This document shows positions 25,452-34,226 of a DNA stretch of 64,000 nucleotides, piece after piece. Every line of letters starts with the position of its first letter. Position 1 is the stretch's first letter. The DNA is taken from the NCBI GenBank assembly GCA_045540015.1, contig JAZQGP010000028.1, forward strand, positions 60,355 through 124,354, in the 5' to 3' direction. A program made the position numbers and the translations under genes. Source of the DNA: UMGS1387 sp045540015. GTDB lineage: Bacteria > Bacillota > Clostridia > Oscillospirales > CAG-382. Under the pieces are notes generated by a model. That model was not told where the DNA came from. It was given only the letters and a program-made list of their open reading frames with translations, and did no database searches.

Positions 25452-26750
25452 ATGGATAAGATCGTTGTAAGAGGCGGTAACCCCTTAAGCGGCAGCATCG
25501 AGGTCAGCGGCATGAAAAATGCGGCAGTGGCAATCATATTCGGTACCATTCTAACAGAAGATAAATGTATTCTTGAAAATATACCGTGGATAAGTGACGT
25601 TGCGGACTCGTTTGAGATACTCAGCGAGGTCGGAGCAAAAATCAGACAGATAAATAAAACAACCTTTGAAATTGATACAACACATTTCAGAGCAGGCTGT
25701 GCTCCGTATAATCTTGTCAAGAAGATGAGGGCGTCGTATTACATACTCGGTGCAGAGCTTGGCAGATTCGGCAGAGCAAGAGCTGCGTACCCCGGTGGAT
25801 GTGAAATAGGTCTCAGACCTATTGACCAGCATATCAAGGGCTTTGAGGCGCTTGGTGCATCTGTTGCAGTTCAGGACGGTGGTTATATCAATATTACCAC
25901 CGAAAAAGGCTCGCTTACGGCAAATTCCGTGTATATGGATATTGTGTCTGTAGGAGCTACAATAAACGTAATTCTCGCTGCTGTTAAGGCAAAGGGCACT
26001 ACGGTTATTGAAAACTGTGCAAGAGAACCCCATGTTGTTGACCTTGCAAACTTTCTTAACGCTTGCGGTGCCGATATAAGCGGCGCAGGTACGGATACAA
26101 TAAAAATCCGCGGAGTTGATAAGCTTCACGGCGTGCATTACGATATTATTCCCGATATGATAGAAGCGGGTACATACATGGTTGCGGCGGCGGCTACAAA
26201 GGGCGAGCTTATGATAAACAATGTTATTCCAAAGCACCTTGAGTCGGTTTCTGCAAAGCTTATAGAAATGGGCGTTGAGGTTGAAGAATACGATACGGCG
26301 GTCAAAGTTGCTTATGCAGGCGAATTGACACCTACTAATATTAAAACGCTTCCGTATCCCGGTTTTCCGACCGATATGAATCCTCAGATGGGAATTTTGC
26401 TGTGCCTTGCAAAGGGTTCGTCTACACTTCGTGAAGGTGTTTGGGATAACCGTTTTAAGTATGTTGATGAGCTTGTGAGAATGGGTGCTGAAATCAAGGT
26501 GAATGACGGTAAGTTTGCTCATTTTGAAGGCGTTGAAGGGCTTCACGGTGCACCTGTTTCTGCATGCGACCTCAGAGCCGGAGCCGCACTTATTATAGCA
26601 GGACTTGCGGCAGAGGGGGTAACCGAAATTGATAATATCAGACATATCCAGAGAGGATATGAGGATATTGTAGGAAAACTCAAGGCTGTTGGTGCGGATA
26701 TTGAGCTTGTTACTGTGCCCGATGATAACGATGCACTCGACGCAGGCTGA
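25452..26750 (+). CDS. murA: UDP-N-acetylglucosamine 1-carboxyvinyltransferase MurA
   Basis: MurA adds enolpyruvate to UDP-GlcNAc, the first committed step of peptidoglycan synthesis. The 432-residue EPSP-synthase-fold protein begins MDKIVVRGGNPLSGSIEVSG with the KNAAV motif, has RASYYILGAELGRFG and the P-G-G-C loop (YPGGCEIGLRP), where the Cys is the fosfomycin-reactive residue, then DMIEAGTY and NRFKYVDEL. GGAGG (25437-25441) supports either ATG 25452 or TTG 25449. The long leader with two hairpins hints at regulated expression. Confidence 0.96.
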   Translation: MDKIVVRGGNPLSGSIEVSGMKNAAVAIIFGTILTEDKCILENIPWISDVADSFEILSEVGAKIRQINKTTFEIDTTHFRAGCAPYNLVKKMRASYYILGAELGRFGRARAAYPGGCEIGLRPIDQHIKGFEALGASVAVQDGGYINITTEKGSLTANSVYMDIVSVGATINVILAAVKAKGTTVIENCAREPHVVDLANFLNACGADISGAGTDTIKIRGVDKLHGVHYDIIPDMIEAGTYMVAAAATKGELMINNVIPKHLESVSAKLIEMGVEVEEYDTAVKVAYAGELTPTNIKTLPYPGFPTDMNPQMGILLCLAKGSSTLREGVWDNRFKYVDELVRMGAEIKVNDGKFAHFEGVEGLHGAPVSACDLRAGAALIIAGLAAEGVTEIDNIRHIQRGYEDIVGKLKAVGADIELVTVPDDNDALDAG

Positions 26751-26786
26751 TAATAAAATAATTTAAAATTGACGGAGGAAAAGAAT

Positions 26787-27320
26787 ATGGAACTCAAAGG
26801 CTCAAAGACAGAAGCTAATCTCCTTGCAGCATTTGCAGGAGAAAGCCAGGCAAGAAACAAATATACATACTTTGCAAGTGTTGCAAAGAAGGAAGGCTAC
26901 GAGCAGATTTGCGAGCTTTTCCAGAAGACCGCGGATAACGAAAAAGAACATGCAAAGATGTGGTTCAAGGAACTAAAGGGTATCGGCACAACTGCTGAAA
27001 ACTTAAAGCACGCAGCAGAGGGTGAAAACTACGAATGGACTGATATGTATGCAACCTTTGCAAAGGAAGCTGAAGAAGAAGGCTTTACTGCAATCGCTGC
27101 TAAGTTCAGAATGGTAGCCGCTATTGAAAAGACACATGAGGAAAGATACCTTGCACTTCTCAATAATGTTGAAATGCAAAAGGTGTTTGAAAAGGCTGAG
27201 GAAACCATGTGGGAATGCAGAAACTGCGGACATCTTGTTATCGGCAAGAAGGCTCCCCAGATGTGCCCTGTATGCGCTCATCCTCAGAGCTACTTTGAAG
27301 TAAGAAAACAGAATTATTAA
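26787..27320 (+). CDS. rbr: Rubrerythrin
   Basis: This 177-residue protein is a di-iron peroxide reductase used by anaerobes against oxidative stress. The N-terminal ferritin-like domain carries the iron ligands in FAGESQARNKY, NEKEHAKMW, AEEEGF and EKTHEERY. The C-terminal rubredoxin-like domain has two CxxC pairs (WECRNCGH and CPVCAHPQSYFE). AGGAGG lies 6 nt before the ATG. The gene is 36 bp after murA with no terminator between, so it may be partly co-transcribed, and it is closed by a strong hairpin. Confidence 0.97.
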   Translation: MELKGSKTEANLLAAFAGESQARNKYTYFASVAKKEGYEQICELFQKTADNEKEHAKMWFKELKGIGTTAENLKHAAEGENYEWTDMYATFAKEAEEEGFTAIAAKFRMVAAIEKTHEERYLALLNNVEMQKVFEKAEETMWECRNCGHLVIGKKAPQMCPVCAHPQSYFEVRKQNY

Positions 27321-27335
27321 TTTTCTAAAAAAATC

Positions 27336-27386
27336 AAAGCCGTGTACGCCAAAGCTTGGTCTTAGCTCAGACGTATGCGGCTTTTT
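27336..27386 (+). terminator. Rho-independent terminator after rubrerythrin
   Basis: A 13-bp stem, AAAGCCGTGTACG with CGTATGCGGCTTT (two G-U pairs), encloses a 23-nt loop and is followed by TTC. Confidence 0.8.
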
Positions 27387-27510
27387 CTTATGTCTTGAGA
27401 ATACTTATCTGTACCCGTACTTGTAGAACAATGCATATAATATAACAGACGCGTTTTAATTTTATGCGTCGGAAATTAAAAACTCATATTGTACAAAAGG
27501 GTGAAATACA

Positions 27511-27747
27511 TTGAACGAGTACATTTCAATGAACGAGCTTGAGACGGGGCAGACGGCAAAAATTCTCGGACTCTCGTCAAAAGGAGCGCTTCGCCGCCGC
27601 TTTTTCGATATCGGACTTGTTCCGGGAACTGAGGTTTCATGTGTTGGTGTCAGTCCTCTCGGTGATCCGAAGGCATATTTTGTAAGAGGAATGGTGGTTG
27701 CCGTAAGGGAAGATGACGCAAAGGGCATAGCTGTGGAATATAGCTGA
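27511..27747 (+). CDS. feoA: Ferrous iron transport protein A (FeoA)
   Basis: This 78-residue cytosolic protein has the SH3-like FeoA fold (LETGQTAKILGL, RRRFFDIGLVPGTEVSC, G.VVAVREDDAKGIAVEY) and supports FeoB-mediated Fe(II) uptake. The TTG at 27511 has AAAGGG 9 nt upstream; an in-frame ATG at 27529 is possible but has no ribosome binding site. A TATAAT at 27436-27441 may be its -10. A hairpin follows the stop and about 195 bp separates it from feoB, so the two may be only partly co-transcribed. Confidence 0.9.
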   Translation: MNEYISMNELETGQTAKILGLSSKGALRRRFFDIGLVPGTEVSCVGVSPLGDPKAYFVRGMVVAVREDDAKGIAVEYS

Positions 27748-27752
27748 ATTTT

Positions 27753-27770
27753 GCACTCCGAACGGAGTGC
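27753..27770 (+). terminator. Hairpin between feoA and feoB
   Basis: GCACTCCG (27753-27760) pairs perfectly with CGGAGTGC (27763-27770), then TTTATGTTTT. It is a terminator or an attenuator reducing feoB transcription. Confidence 0.65.
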
Positions 27771-27942
27771 TTTATGTTTTGGCGTTGAAAAGCGGGCTTG
27801 TGTAGAGAATATATAAAAATATCAAAAAGACGATTCTAAGTAATATGAGCGGATGTTTTAGTTGCGTAATAATATAAAGACGGAATAATTATTCTCCAAA
27901 CACCTTCTTTATGCATACACTGACATAAAGGAGGTTCATTTT

Positions 27943-30057
27943 ATGCAAAAAAACAGTGAGAACCTGACAAAACAAGAAACAATGTCCGAGAGAACGTTTG
28001 CTGTTGCACTCGCAGGCAGTCCCAACGTTGGAAAAAGTACGGTTTTCAATAACCTCACCGGGCTTCGCCGTCACACGGGAAACTGGTGCGGAAAAACCGT
28101 TGACATCGGAGCAGGAGACTATGCCTTTAACGGAGAAAAATATACGCTTTTAGATTTGCCCGGTACTTATTCACTTTATTCCCATTCCGCCGAGGAACAG
28201 GTTGCACGTGATTTTGTATGCTTTGAGGAGCATGATGCAGTGGTGATTGTCTGTGACGGATCATCGCTCTCAAGAAGTCTAGGACTTGTGCTTCAGATAC
28301 TCGAAAGACGCGACAGAGCTGTGCTGTGCGTTAATCTTCTCGATGAAGCCGAGAGAAAGCATGTTAAAGTTGATACACAAAAGTTGTCGAAGCTTCTCGG
28401 CATACCTGTTGTGGGAACGGTCGCACATAATAAAAAGAGCCTTTTAAGGCTCAAAGAAGCTGTAAGCAGTGTGTGCGGCGGTGAGAAAACTAACACATTT
28501 ATTCCCACATATGACGAAGAAACCGAAAAAGCACTGCATGAAATATCGGACATTGTTTTACCGTATGCCTTCGATGAAAAATATTCGCGCTGGGCATCTT
28601 TAAGACTTCTCGAGGGCGGAGACGATGAACTTACCGACAGGATAACAGAGTCACTCTCACACGGCGATGAACAAATAAAGGAGAATATAAATTCCACCGT
28701 AAATTCAGTGCGTGATTCACTTTTGGAAAAAGGTATTAATGCGGAAAAAATAAGAGATGCAGTTGCAGGTGCTCTTGCAAAAAAGGCAGAAGAGATATGC
28801 TCTGAGTGCCTTGAGCAGACAGCCGACGAAAAAGAATCACTCGACCGAAGAATAGATAAAATCCTTACGGGAAAATTCTTCGCATTTCCTGCAATGCTTG
28901 CACTTTTAGCACTTGTTTTCTGGATAACCATTACAGGCGCAAACTATCCGTCTGAGTTCCTTTCAAATCTGTTTACAAGCTTTGAAAAACCGTTTGAAAA
29001 TGCACTTCTTGCAATACATATTCCCGAAAGTATAGCTTATCTTCTTGTTTACGGAATGTACCGCGTGCTTTCATGGGTGGTTGCTGTAATGCTTCCGCCT
29101 ATGGCAATATTTTTTCCATTGTTTACGCTGCTTGAGGATTCGGGATATTTGCCGAGAATAGCTTTTAACCTTGATAAACCCTTTAAATGCTGTAAGGCGT
29201 GCGGAAAACAGGCGCTTACTATATGTATGGGCTTTGGCTGTAATGCCGTCGGAGTTACAGGCTGCAGAATTATTGATTCACCGAGAGAAAGACTTCTTGC
29301 AATAATCACAAACAGTTTTGTTCCATGTAACGGACGTTTTCCAACAATTATCGCACTGCTTTCAATGTTCTTTGTCGGCTCTGTTTTTTCGGGAGTATTT
29401 GAAACACTTCTGCTTACGCTTGTGATTTTAATAGGAATTGCGCTTACCCTTGTTGTGACAAAGATTCTTTCAGAAACGCTTCTCAAAGGACAGCCATCGT
29501 CTTTTACCATAGAACTTCCGTCGTACCGAAAACCGCAGATAGGCAAAGTGATTGTACGCTCAGTTCTTGACAGAACGCTGTTTGTGCTGGCACGTGCCGT
29601 AAGTATTGCAGCACCTGCAGGAATTGTAATATACCTGCTTTCAAATATACATGTTTCAGGAACGTCTTGTCTTTCTCATATATCGGAGTTTCTTGACCCG
29701 TTCGGACGCTTTCTCGGTCTTGACGGCGTGATACTGCTTGCATTTATTCTTGGATTTCCCGCGAATGAAATTGTTGTTCCTATAATGCTCATGTCCTATA
29801 TGGCAAGCGGCACGCTTGTGCCGGTAGGGGAGCTTTCACAGCTAAAAGCACTTCTTGTCGCAAACGGTTGGACACAGCTTACTGCAGTCTGTACGGTTTT
29901 ATTTACCCTTGTTCACTGGCCATGTTCCACAACGCTGATAACAGTATGGAAGGAAACAAAAAGCGTAAAGTGGACGCTTGCTGCTCTGCTTGTGCCTACG
30001 GTAACCGGAATGGGTCTGTGTGCAATTGTGAATTTTGTCGGTAGATTGTTTTTATAA
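27943..30057 (+). CDS. feoB: Ferrous iron transport protein B (FeoB)
   Basis: FeoB is the inner-membrane GTP-dependent Fe(II) transporter. The 704-residue protein has an N-terminal G domain with GSPNVGKST (G1, about residue 27), DLPGTYSL (G3) and NLLD (G4), a helical GDI-like region, and from about residue 310 a multi-helix membrane part with the two Gate motifs, the second containing FILGFPANEIVVP. Conserved Cys in the GFGCNAVGVTGCRI segment are characteristic. AAAGGAGG lies 8 nt before the ATG. A bidirectional terminator lies about 240 bp downstream, beyond a palindrome array. Confidence 0.97.
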   Translation: MQKNSENLTKQETMSERTFAVALAGSPNVGKSTVFNNLTGLRRHTGNWCGKTVDIGAGDYAFNGEKYTLLDLPGTYSLYSHSAEEQVARDFVCFEEHDAVVIVCDGSSLSRSLGLVLQILERRDRAVLCVNLLDEAERKHVKVDTQKLSKLLGIPVVGTVAHNKKSLLRLKEAVSSVCGGEKTNTFIPTYDEETEKALHEISDIVLPYAFDEKYSRWASLRLLEGGDDELTDRITESLSHGDEQIKENINSTVNSVRDSLLEKGINAEKIRDAVAGALAKKAEEICSECLEQTADEKESLDRRIDKILTGKFFAFPAMLALLALVFWITITGANYPSEFLSNLFTSFEKPFENALLAIHIPESIAYLLVYGMYRVLSWVVAVMLPPMAIFFPLFTLLEDSGYLPRIAFNLDKPFKCCKACGKQALTICMGFGCNAVGVTGCRIIDSPRERLLAIITNSFVPCNGRFPTIIALLSMFFVGSVFSGVFETLLLTLVILIGIALTLVVTKILSETLLKGQPSSFTIELPSYRKPQIGKVIVRSVLDRTLFVLARAVSIAAPAGIVIYLLSNIHVSGTSCLSHISEFLDPFGRFLGLDGVILLAFILGFPANEIVVPIMLMSYMASGTLVPVGELSQLKALLVANGWTQLTAVCTVLFTLVHWPCSTTLITVWKETKSVKWTLAALLVPTVTGMGLCAIVNFVGRLFL

Positions 30058-30101
30058 TGAAAAGTGCCCATATGTAGCGTTTCTTTAGGGAAACGCTTGC
30101 A

Positions 30102-30283
30102 GCGATATAAATTCCTTGCGAAATTTGCGATATACCGTCGGTGCGATATATCCTGACGGATGCGATATGTCCCTTCGGGACGTGATTTTGGAATTTATAT
30201 CATATCGCAACCGAATGAAATGAGGTTATATCGCATTTTGCAAAGCAAAATATATTGCGTTTGCCCTTTGGCAAACATATCGC
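30102..30283. repeat. Mosaic palindromic intergenic repeat built from GCGATAT/ATATCGC units
   Basis: Four GCGATAT units in one orientation (at 30102, 30127, 30143 and 30162) are followed by three inverted copies ending in ATATCGC (near 30208, 30234 and 30282). GCGATATAAATTCC (30102-30115) and GGAATTTATAT with a following ATATCGC (30190-30208) form the outer arms of a long inverted repeat. Inside and after it are smaller perfect hairpins: GTCCC/GGGAC (30169-30181), ATTTTGC/GCAAAAT (30235-30251) and GTTTGCC/GGCAAAC (30259-30276). This fills most of the 314-bp gap between convergent feoB and mnmA; no gene is seen here. It looks like a REP/MITE-like mobile or structural element. Confidence 0.7.
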
Positions 30284-30296
30284 CTGATACAAAAAT

Positions 30297-30332
30297 AATC
30301 CGACAAGCTACAATGTTTGTCGGATTGGTTGT
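30297..30332. terminator. Bidirectional terminator between feoB and mnmA
   Basis: AATCCGACAA (30297-30306) pairs perfectly with TTGTCGGATT (30317-30326). T-runs flank it on both strands (TTGTTTTTC on plus, ATTTTTG on minus). Confidence 0.85.
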
Positions 30333-30371
30333 TTTTCTTTATGAGAGCTTTCAATACGGGCACTTTGTTTA

Positions 30372-31400
30372 TCATTCAATTATTCCTCCGCCAAGAACAT
30401 AATCGCCGTCATAGAATACAGCACTCTGTCCGCTTGTAACAGCTCTCTGCGGCTCATCAAACTCTAAGACTACACTGTTTTCTCCGCTTTGGAAAATTCT
30501 AGCTTTTTTCTCTTTCTGGTTGTATCTCAGACGTGCAAAAATTTCAGCACCGTCGGGAACACTTTCGGAAATAAAGCTTACTCCCGATATGTTTACAACA
30601 CTTGTATACAGTTCGCTTTCTTTTCCAACCGTAACCGCGCATTTTTCAACATCCTTGCCAACAACGTACAGCGGCTCGGAATAGGAAAGTCCAAGTCCTT
30701 TTCTCTGACCTATAGTGTATCCGATAAGACCCTTGTGCGTTCCGATTTTTGTTCCGTCGGTAAGAAGAAAATCACCTGTTGGGAATTTTTCTCCCGTCCG
30801 CTTTTCTATAAATTCACGGTATTCGCCGTTTTTTATAAAGCAAATGTCCTGACTGTCCTTTTTGTGTGCGTTGACAAATCCGTTTTCCTCGGCAAGAGCA
30901 CGTATCTCGGATTTTTTAAGCTCTCCGAGAGGGAAGACGGTACGTGATAAAATGTCCTGTGTCAGCATGTAAAGAACATAACTTTGGTCTTTGGATTCGT
31001 CAAGTGCCTTGCGAAGTAAAAACTTGTCGCCGTTTTTTTCAATTCTTGCATAGTGGCCTGTTGCAATGTGTTCAAATCTAAGACTGTCTGCACACTCAAT
31101 AAGCTTTTTGAACTTTATGTGTCTGTTGCACTCAATGCAGGGGTTTGGAGTTTGGCAGGCAATGTATGTTTGTGTAAAGTAGTCCATGACGTGACGGGAA
31201 AAATCTTCGCGGAAATCAAATCCGTAATGCGAAATTCCAAGTTTTTCCGCAACTGCCTTCGCATCGGCAAGGTCGTTTTCGTTTCCTTCACAAAGCCTGA
31301 AGGTTGCACCCGCTACATTTTCATATTCATTTTTAAGTAAAAGCGCCGCGGCTGAGGAATCTACACCTCCGCTCATGGCAAGAAGAACACTTTTGTTCAT
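30372..31400 (-). CDS. mnmA: tRNA-specific 2-thiouridylase MnmA
   Basis: MnmA makes 2-thiouridine at the wobble position of tRNA Lys, Glu and Gln. The 342-residue protein opens with the PP-loop LLAMSGGVDSSAAA, has the first catalytic Cys in QTPNPCIECNRHIKFK, the second in KDSQDICFIKNG, GHYARIEKNG and RKGLGLS. The C-terminal beta-barrel ends in the usual FYDGDYVLGGGII. The start at 31400 follows AAAAGGTGA. It is a single gene on the minus strand with its own promoter. Confidence 0.97.
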   Translation of the reverse strand: MNKSVLLAMSGGVDSSAAALLLKNEYENVAGATFRLCEGNENDLADAKAVAEKLGISHYGFDFREDFSRHVMDYFTQTYIACQTPNPCIECNRHIKFKKLIECADSLRFEHIATGHYARIEKNGDKFLLRKALDESKDQSYVLYMLTQDILSRTVFPLGELKKSEIRALAEENGFVNAHKKDSQDICFIKNGEYREFIEKRTGEKFPTGDFLLTDGTKIGTHKGLIGYTIGQRKGLGLSYSEPLYVVGKDVEKCAVTVGKESELYTSVVNISGVSFISESVPDGAEIFARLRYNQKEKKARIFQSGENSVVLEFDEPQRAVTSGQSAVFYDGDYVLGGGIIE

Positions 31401-31435
31401 AAGTAAATCACCTTTTGCTTTATCTGTTGTAAGGT

Positions 31436-31464
31436 ATTATACTACTGTTGCATAATCATATCAA
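31436..31464 (-). promoter_or_regulatory. Sigma-A promoter of mnmA
   Basis: On the minus strand TTGATA (31464-31459), a 17-bp spacer and consensus TATAAT (31441-31436), 36 bp before the start codon. Confidence 0.8.
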
Positions 31465-31596
31465 GTCCCAAATAGAAAATTTTCTGACGGTAATTGTATC
31501 CGATTTTGACACATAAATGCTATTAAATGCCCCGATTTTTTTGACAAATAAATAACGCATGAAAAGTCGCTTAAATAACGTCAAATTCTGTTGACT

Positions 31597-31625
31597 TTGA
31601 CTTGAAACTGTGGTAAGATTATCAT
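31597..31625 (+). promoter_or_regulatory. Sigma-A promoter of the DnaC/DnaI-like gene
   Basis: TTGACT (31597-31602), a 17-bp spacer and TATCAT (31620-31625), 28 bp before the ATG. Confidence 0.6.
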
Positions 31626-31652
31626 ATAGTTTTAAATGAAGGGTGCGTTGAA

Positions 31653-32654
31653 ATGGCATATTCTGCAGACGTTGTTGAAAAAGTGCGCGAGGATTTTGAG
31701 AAAAAAAGACAGCGTGCTTACGATGAATCGGTATTGCGTCAGGAACAGGTTTACGCAAAATGCGCCGTTGTAAAAGAAATAGATTATGCACTGTCGCTGA
31801 CGGGAATTAATGTTTATAAAGCTTCGCTCGAAGGGCGTGAAGGTCTCTCACAGCGTATAGAAAAGTTGAAAAACGAAAACCTTGAGCTTCAAAAACAAAA
31901 ACGCGACCTTCTTAAAATGAGCGGCTTTCCTGAGGATTACACTGATATCAAATATGAATGTAATAAGTGCAATGACACGGGGTATATCGGTATTGACATG
32001 TGTAGTTGCTTTAAGAGTGCACTGAGTAAAGCATCATATGAAATAAGCGGACTCGGTAAGGTTCTCTCAAACCAGTCTTTTGAGAATTTTAAACTTACAT
32101 ATTATTCAGATGTTGCTCCCGAAGGAAAACTGAGCGACAGAGAAAATATGAAAAGCATTGTTGCAAAGGCAAAGGCGTATGTTAAGGACTTCGGTAAAGA
32201 GGGTAAAGAATCAAATCTTCTCTTTGTCGGCGAAACGGGACTCGGTAAAACCCATATTACAACCGCTATTGCCAAAGGCATTATTGAAAAGGGATATAAC
32301 GTTGTATATGAAAGCGCACAGAATATAGTACATGCATTTGAAAGCAGACAGTTCGGTAAGGAAAACCCGGAAAACGCGGATACCGAAAGATTTTTTGGTT
32401 GCGATTTGCTTATAATCGATGACCTCGGAACTGAGTTCAGAAGCAGCTTTACACAGTCTGTTCTGTACAATCTCATAAACACGAGAATAAATTCGGGTAA
32501 GTGCATGATAATCAGCACAAACCTCGATACAACCGAAAAGTTTGTCAAAACCTACGATGAAAGAATAGCATCCCGACTTTTGGGGTCATTCAGAACACTC
32601 AAATTTTCCGGCAAGGATATAAGAGTTCAGAAGGTTCAGCAATCAGGTAAATAA
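31653..32654 (+). CDS. DnaC/DnaI-like ATP-binding protein (helicase loader type)
   Basis: This 333-residue AAA+ ATPase resembles DnaI/DnaC helicase loaders and the IstB family. The N-terminal half is helical, with a zinc-knuckle-like CNKCNDTGYIGIDMCSC at about residues 107-125, as in DnaI. The ATPase part has Walker A GETGLGKTH near residue 190, Walker B LLIIDDLGTE, sensor 1 IISTNLD and an Arg-finger region DERIASRLLGS. It stands alone with its own promoter; neither a transposase (against IstB) nor dnaB/dnaD is adjacent. Loading of the replicative helicase is the likeliest role. Confidence 0.85.
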   Translation: MAYSADVVEKVREDFEKKRQRAYDESVLRQEQVYAKCAVVKEIDYALSLTGINVYKASLEGREGLSQRIEKLKNENLELQKQKRDLLKMSGFPEDYTDIKYECNKCNDTGYIGIDMCSCFKSALSKASYEISGLGKVLSNQSFENFKLTYYSDVAPEGKLSDRENMKSIVAKAKAYVKDFGKEGKESNLLFVGETGLGKTHITTAIAKGIIEKGYNVVYESAQNIVHAFESRQFGKENPENADTERFFGCDLLIIDDLGTEFRSSFTQSVLYNLINTRINSGKCMIISTNLDTTEKFVKTYDERIASRLLGSFRTLKFSGKDIRVQKVQQSGK

Positions 32655-32691
32655 GATTATTAAAATTTATATATACAAGGAGTAAGAAATT

Positions 32692-33738
32692 ATGAAAATG
32701 AGTTTTCGCTGGTACGGCGACAGTGACCCTGTAACTCTGGAATACATATCACAGATACCGGGCATGAGAAGTGTTGTAAGTGCGGTATATTCCGTGCCTC
32801 CCGGAGAAGTGTGGCCGGAAGAAGCGATTGCTGATATCAAGGAAAAGTGCGAAAAGCACGGACTTATCTTTGATATAGTAGAAAGCGTTCCCGTACATGA
32901 GGACATAAAGCTTGGAAAACCGTCAAGAGATAAGTATATCGAAGTTTACTGCGAGAATATCCGCAGACTTTCAAAGTATGGTGTTAAGGTTATCTGCTAT
33001 AACTTTATGCCCGTATTTGACTGGCTCCGTTCCAATCTTTCCTATAAGAATGAGGACGGCTCGACATCTCTTATTTACAGAGAAGCTGAAGTTCTTGCAA
33101 TGGACCCGAGAAAGGGCGACCTTTCGCTTCCCGGTTGGGATTCTAGCTATACCGCTGAAGGACTCGGCGCACTTCTTGAAGAATACAAGTCCGTTGACGA
33201 AGCAAAACTCTGGGAGAACATGGAATATTTCCTTAAAGGAATTATCCCGACATGTGAAGAGTGCGACGTTAAGATGGCTATTCATCCGGACGATCCGCCA
33301 TGGGGCATATTTGGTCTTCCGAGAATTATCATTGATGAAACAAATCTTGACCGCTTCTTGAAGCTTGTTGACTCTCCTTGTAACGGACTTACTCTCTGCA
33401 CAGGCTCTCTCGGCGTAAACCCGAAGAACGATATTGTTGCACTTGTTCGTAAGTACGGTGCAATGGGCAGAATTCCGTTTATGCACGTGAGAAATATCAA
33501 GCATTGCGGTGAAAGAAACTTTAACGAAACTGCACATAAAACAGAGTGCGGCTCACTTGATATCTATGGCATCATGAAGGCACTTCACGATGTTAAGTTT
33601 GACGGCTATCTGCGTCCCGACCATGGAAGAATGATATGGGGCGAAGAAGGAAGACCGGGCTATGGTCTTTATGACAGAGCACTCGGTGCTGTATACCTTA
33701 ACGGTCTTTGGGAAGCACTCGAAAAGGGCGACAAGTAA
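32692..33738 (+). CDS. uxuA: Mannonate dehydratase UxuA
   Basis: UxuA dehydrates D-mannonate to 2-keto-3-deoxygluconate in glucuronate breakdown. The 348-residue TIM-barrel protein has MSFRWYGDSDPVTLEYI, GVKVICYNFMPVFDWLRS, the metal-site stretch AIHPDDPPWGIFGLPRI, NGLTLCTGSLG, PFMHVRNIK and GYLRPDHGRMIWGE. AAGGAG lies 8 nt before the ATG. It is 37 bp after the DnaC-like gene. No uxuB, uxaC or kdgK is in the window, so the rest of the hexuronate pathway must be elsewhere. Confidence 0.96.
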   Translation: MKMSFRWYGDSDPVTLEYISQIPGMRSVVSAVYSVPPGEVWPEEAIADIKEKCEKHGLIFDIVESVPVHEDIKLGKPSRDKYIEVYCENIRRLSKYGVKVICYNFMPVFDWLRSNLSYKNEDGSTSLIYREAEVLAMDPRKGDLSLPGWDSSYTAEGLGALLEEYKSVDEAKLWENMEYFLKGIIPTCEECDVKMAIHPDDPPWGIFGLPRIIIDETNLDRFLKLVDSPCNGLTLCTGSLGVNPKNDIVALVRKYGAMGRIPFMHVRNIKHCGERNFNETAHKTECGSLDIYGIMKALHDVKFDGYLRPDHGRMIWGEEGRPGYGLYDRALGAVYLNGLWEALEKGDK

Positions 33739-33744
33739 TCCATT

Positions 33745-34098
33745 ATGGAAACAAAACGCTTTACCAAAAACGATAACGGGTTTACGTGCGTTAACTGTGG
33801 TTTTGAGGTTTTGCCTCTTGTAAGGACAAGCCGAAACCATTGTCCGAGGTGCCTTTGCTCGCTTCATGTTGACGTGCTTCCCGGTGACAGAGCAAATACT
33901 TGTGGCGGAGTATTAAGACCGCAAAGAGTTTTTCCCGATCCCAAAAAGGGCTTTGTTATTCGATATAAGTGCGATAAGTGCGGTCAAGAGGGAAATAACA
34001 GGGCGGCACTCAAGGAAACCGCAAAGGATACGCTTCCCGATGAGCAATATGATGATGAAAGACTGCTTATTGCGCTGACGGCGGTGGAAGGGATTTAA
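33745..34098 (+). CDS. RNHCP domain zinc-binding protein
   Basis: This 117-residue small protein carries the RNHCP motif (RTSRNHCPRCLCSLH) named for the family, preceded by TCVNCGFE and followed by CGG and CDKCGQEG. The four Cys pairs suggest two zinc ribbons. Function of the family is not known. It begins 6 nt after uxuA with no room for an independent promoter, so it is read on the uxuA transcript, which does not by itself imply a sugar role. Confidence 0.85.
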   Translation: METKRFTKNDNGFTCVNCGFEVLPLVRTSRNHCPRCLCSLHVDVLPGDRANTCGGVLRPQRVFPDPKKGFVIRYKCDKCGQEGNNRAALKETAKDTLPDEQYDDERLLIALTAVEGI

Positions 34099-34105
34099 AT
34101 GTTTT

Positions 34106-34134
34106 AGAGCGTTGCTTATAAGTGGCGCTCTTTA
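34106..34134 (+). terminator. Terminator after the RNHCP gene
   Basis: AGAGCG (34106-34111) pairs with CGCTCT (34126-34131), followed by TTTAAATTT. The stem is short. Confidence 0.55.
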
Positions 34135-34183
34135 AATTTCATATTTAAATTTATCCTCAATTAACACACAATTCACATACTTG

Positions 34184-34192
34184 TGCTATGAT
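34184..34192 (+). promoter_or_regulatory. Extended -10 promoter of yajC
   Basis: TGC plus TATGAT (34187-34192), an extended -10, 35 bp before the yajC start. No good -35 at 17 bp. Confidence 0.5.
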
Positions 34193-34226
34193 AACCAAAA
34201 CAAAAGATTTGAAAGGACAAACAGAC

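Noticed and set aside
25551..26645. 364-residue open frame on the minus strand
   Set aside because: It lies opposite murA in a shadow frame, with no family-like sequence and no ribosome binding site.
31653..32654. Reading the DnaC-like ATPase as a transposon IstB helper
   Set aside because: No IstA transposase or inverted repeats are nearby, and the N-terminal zinc-knuckle resembles helicase loaders.
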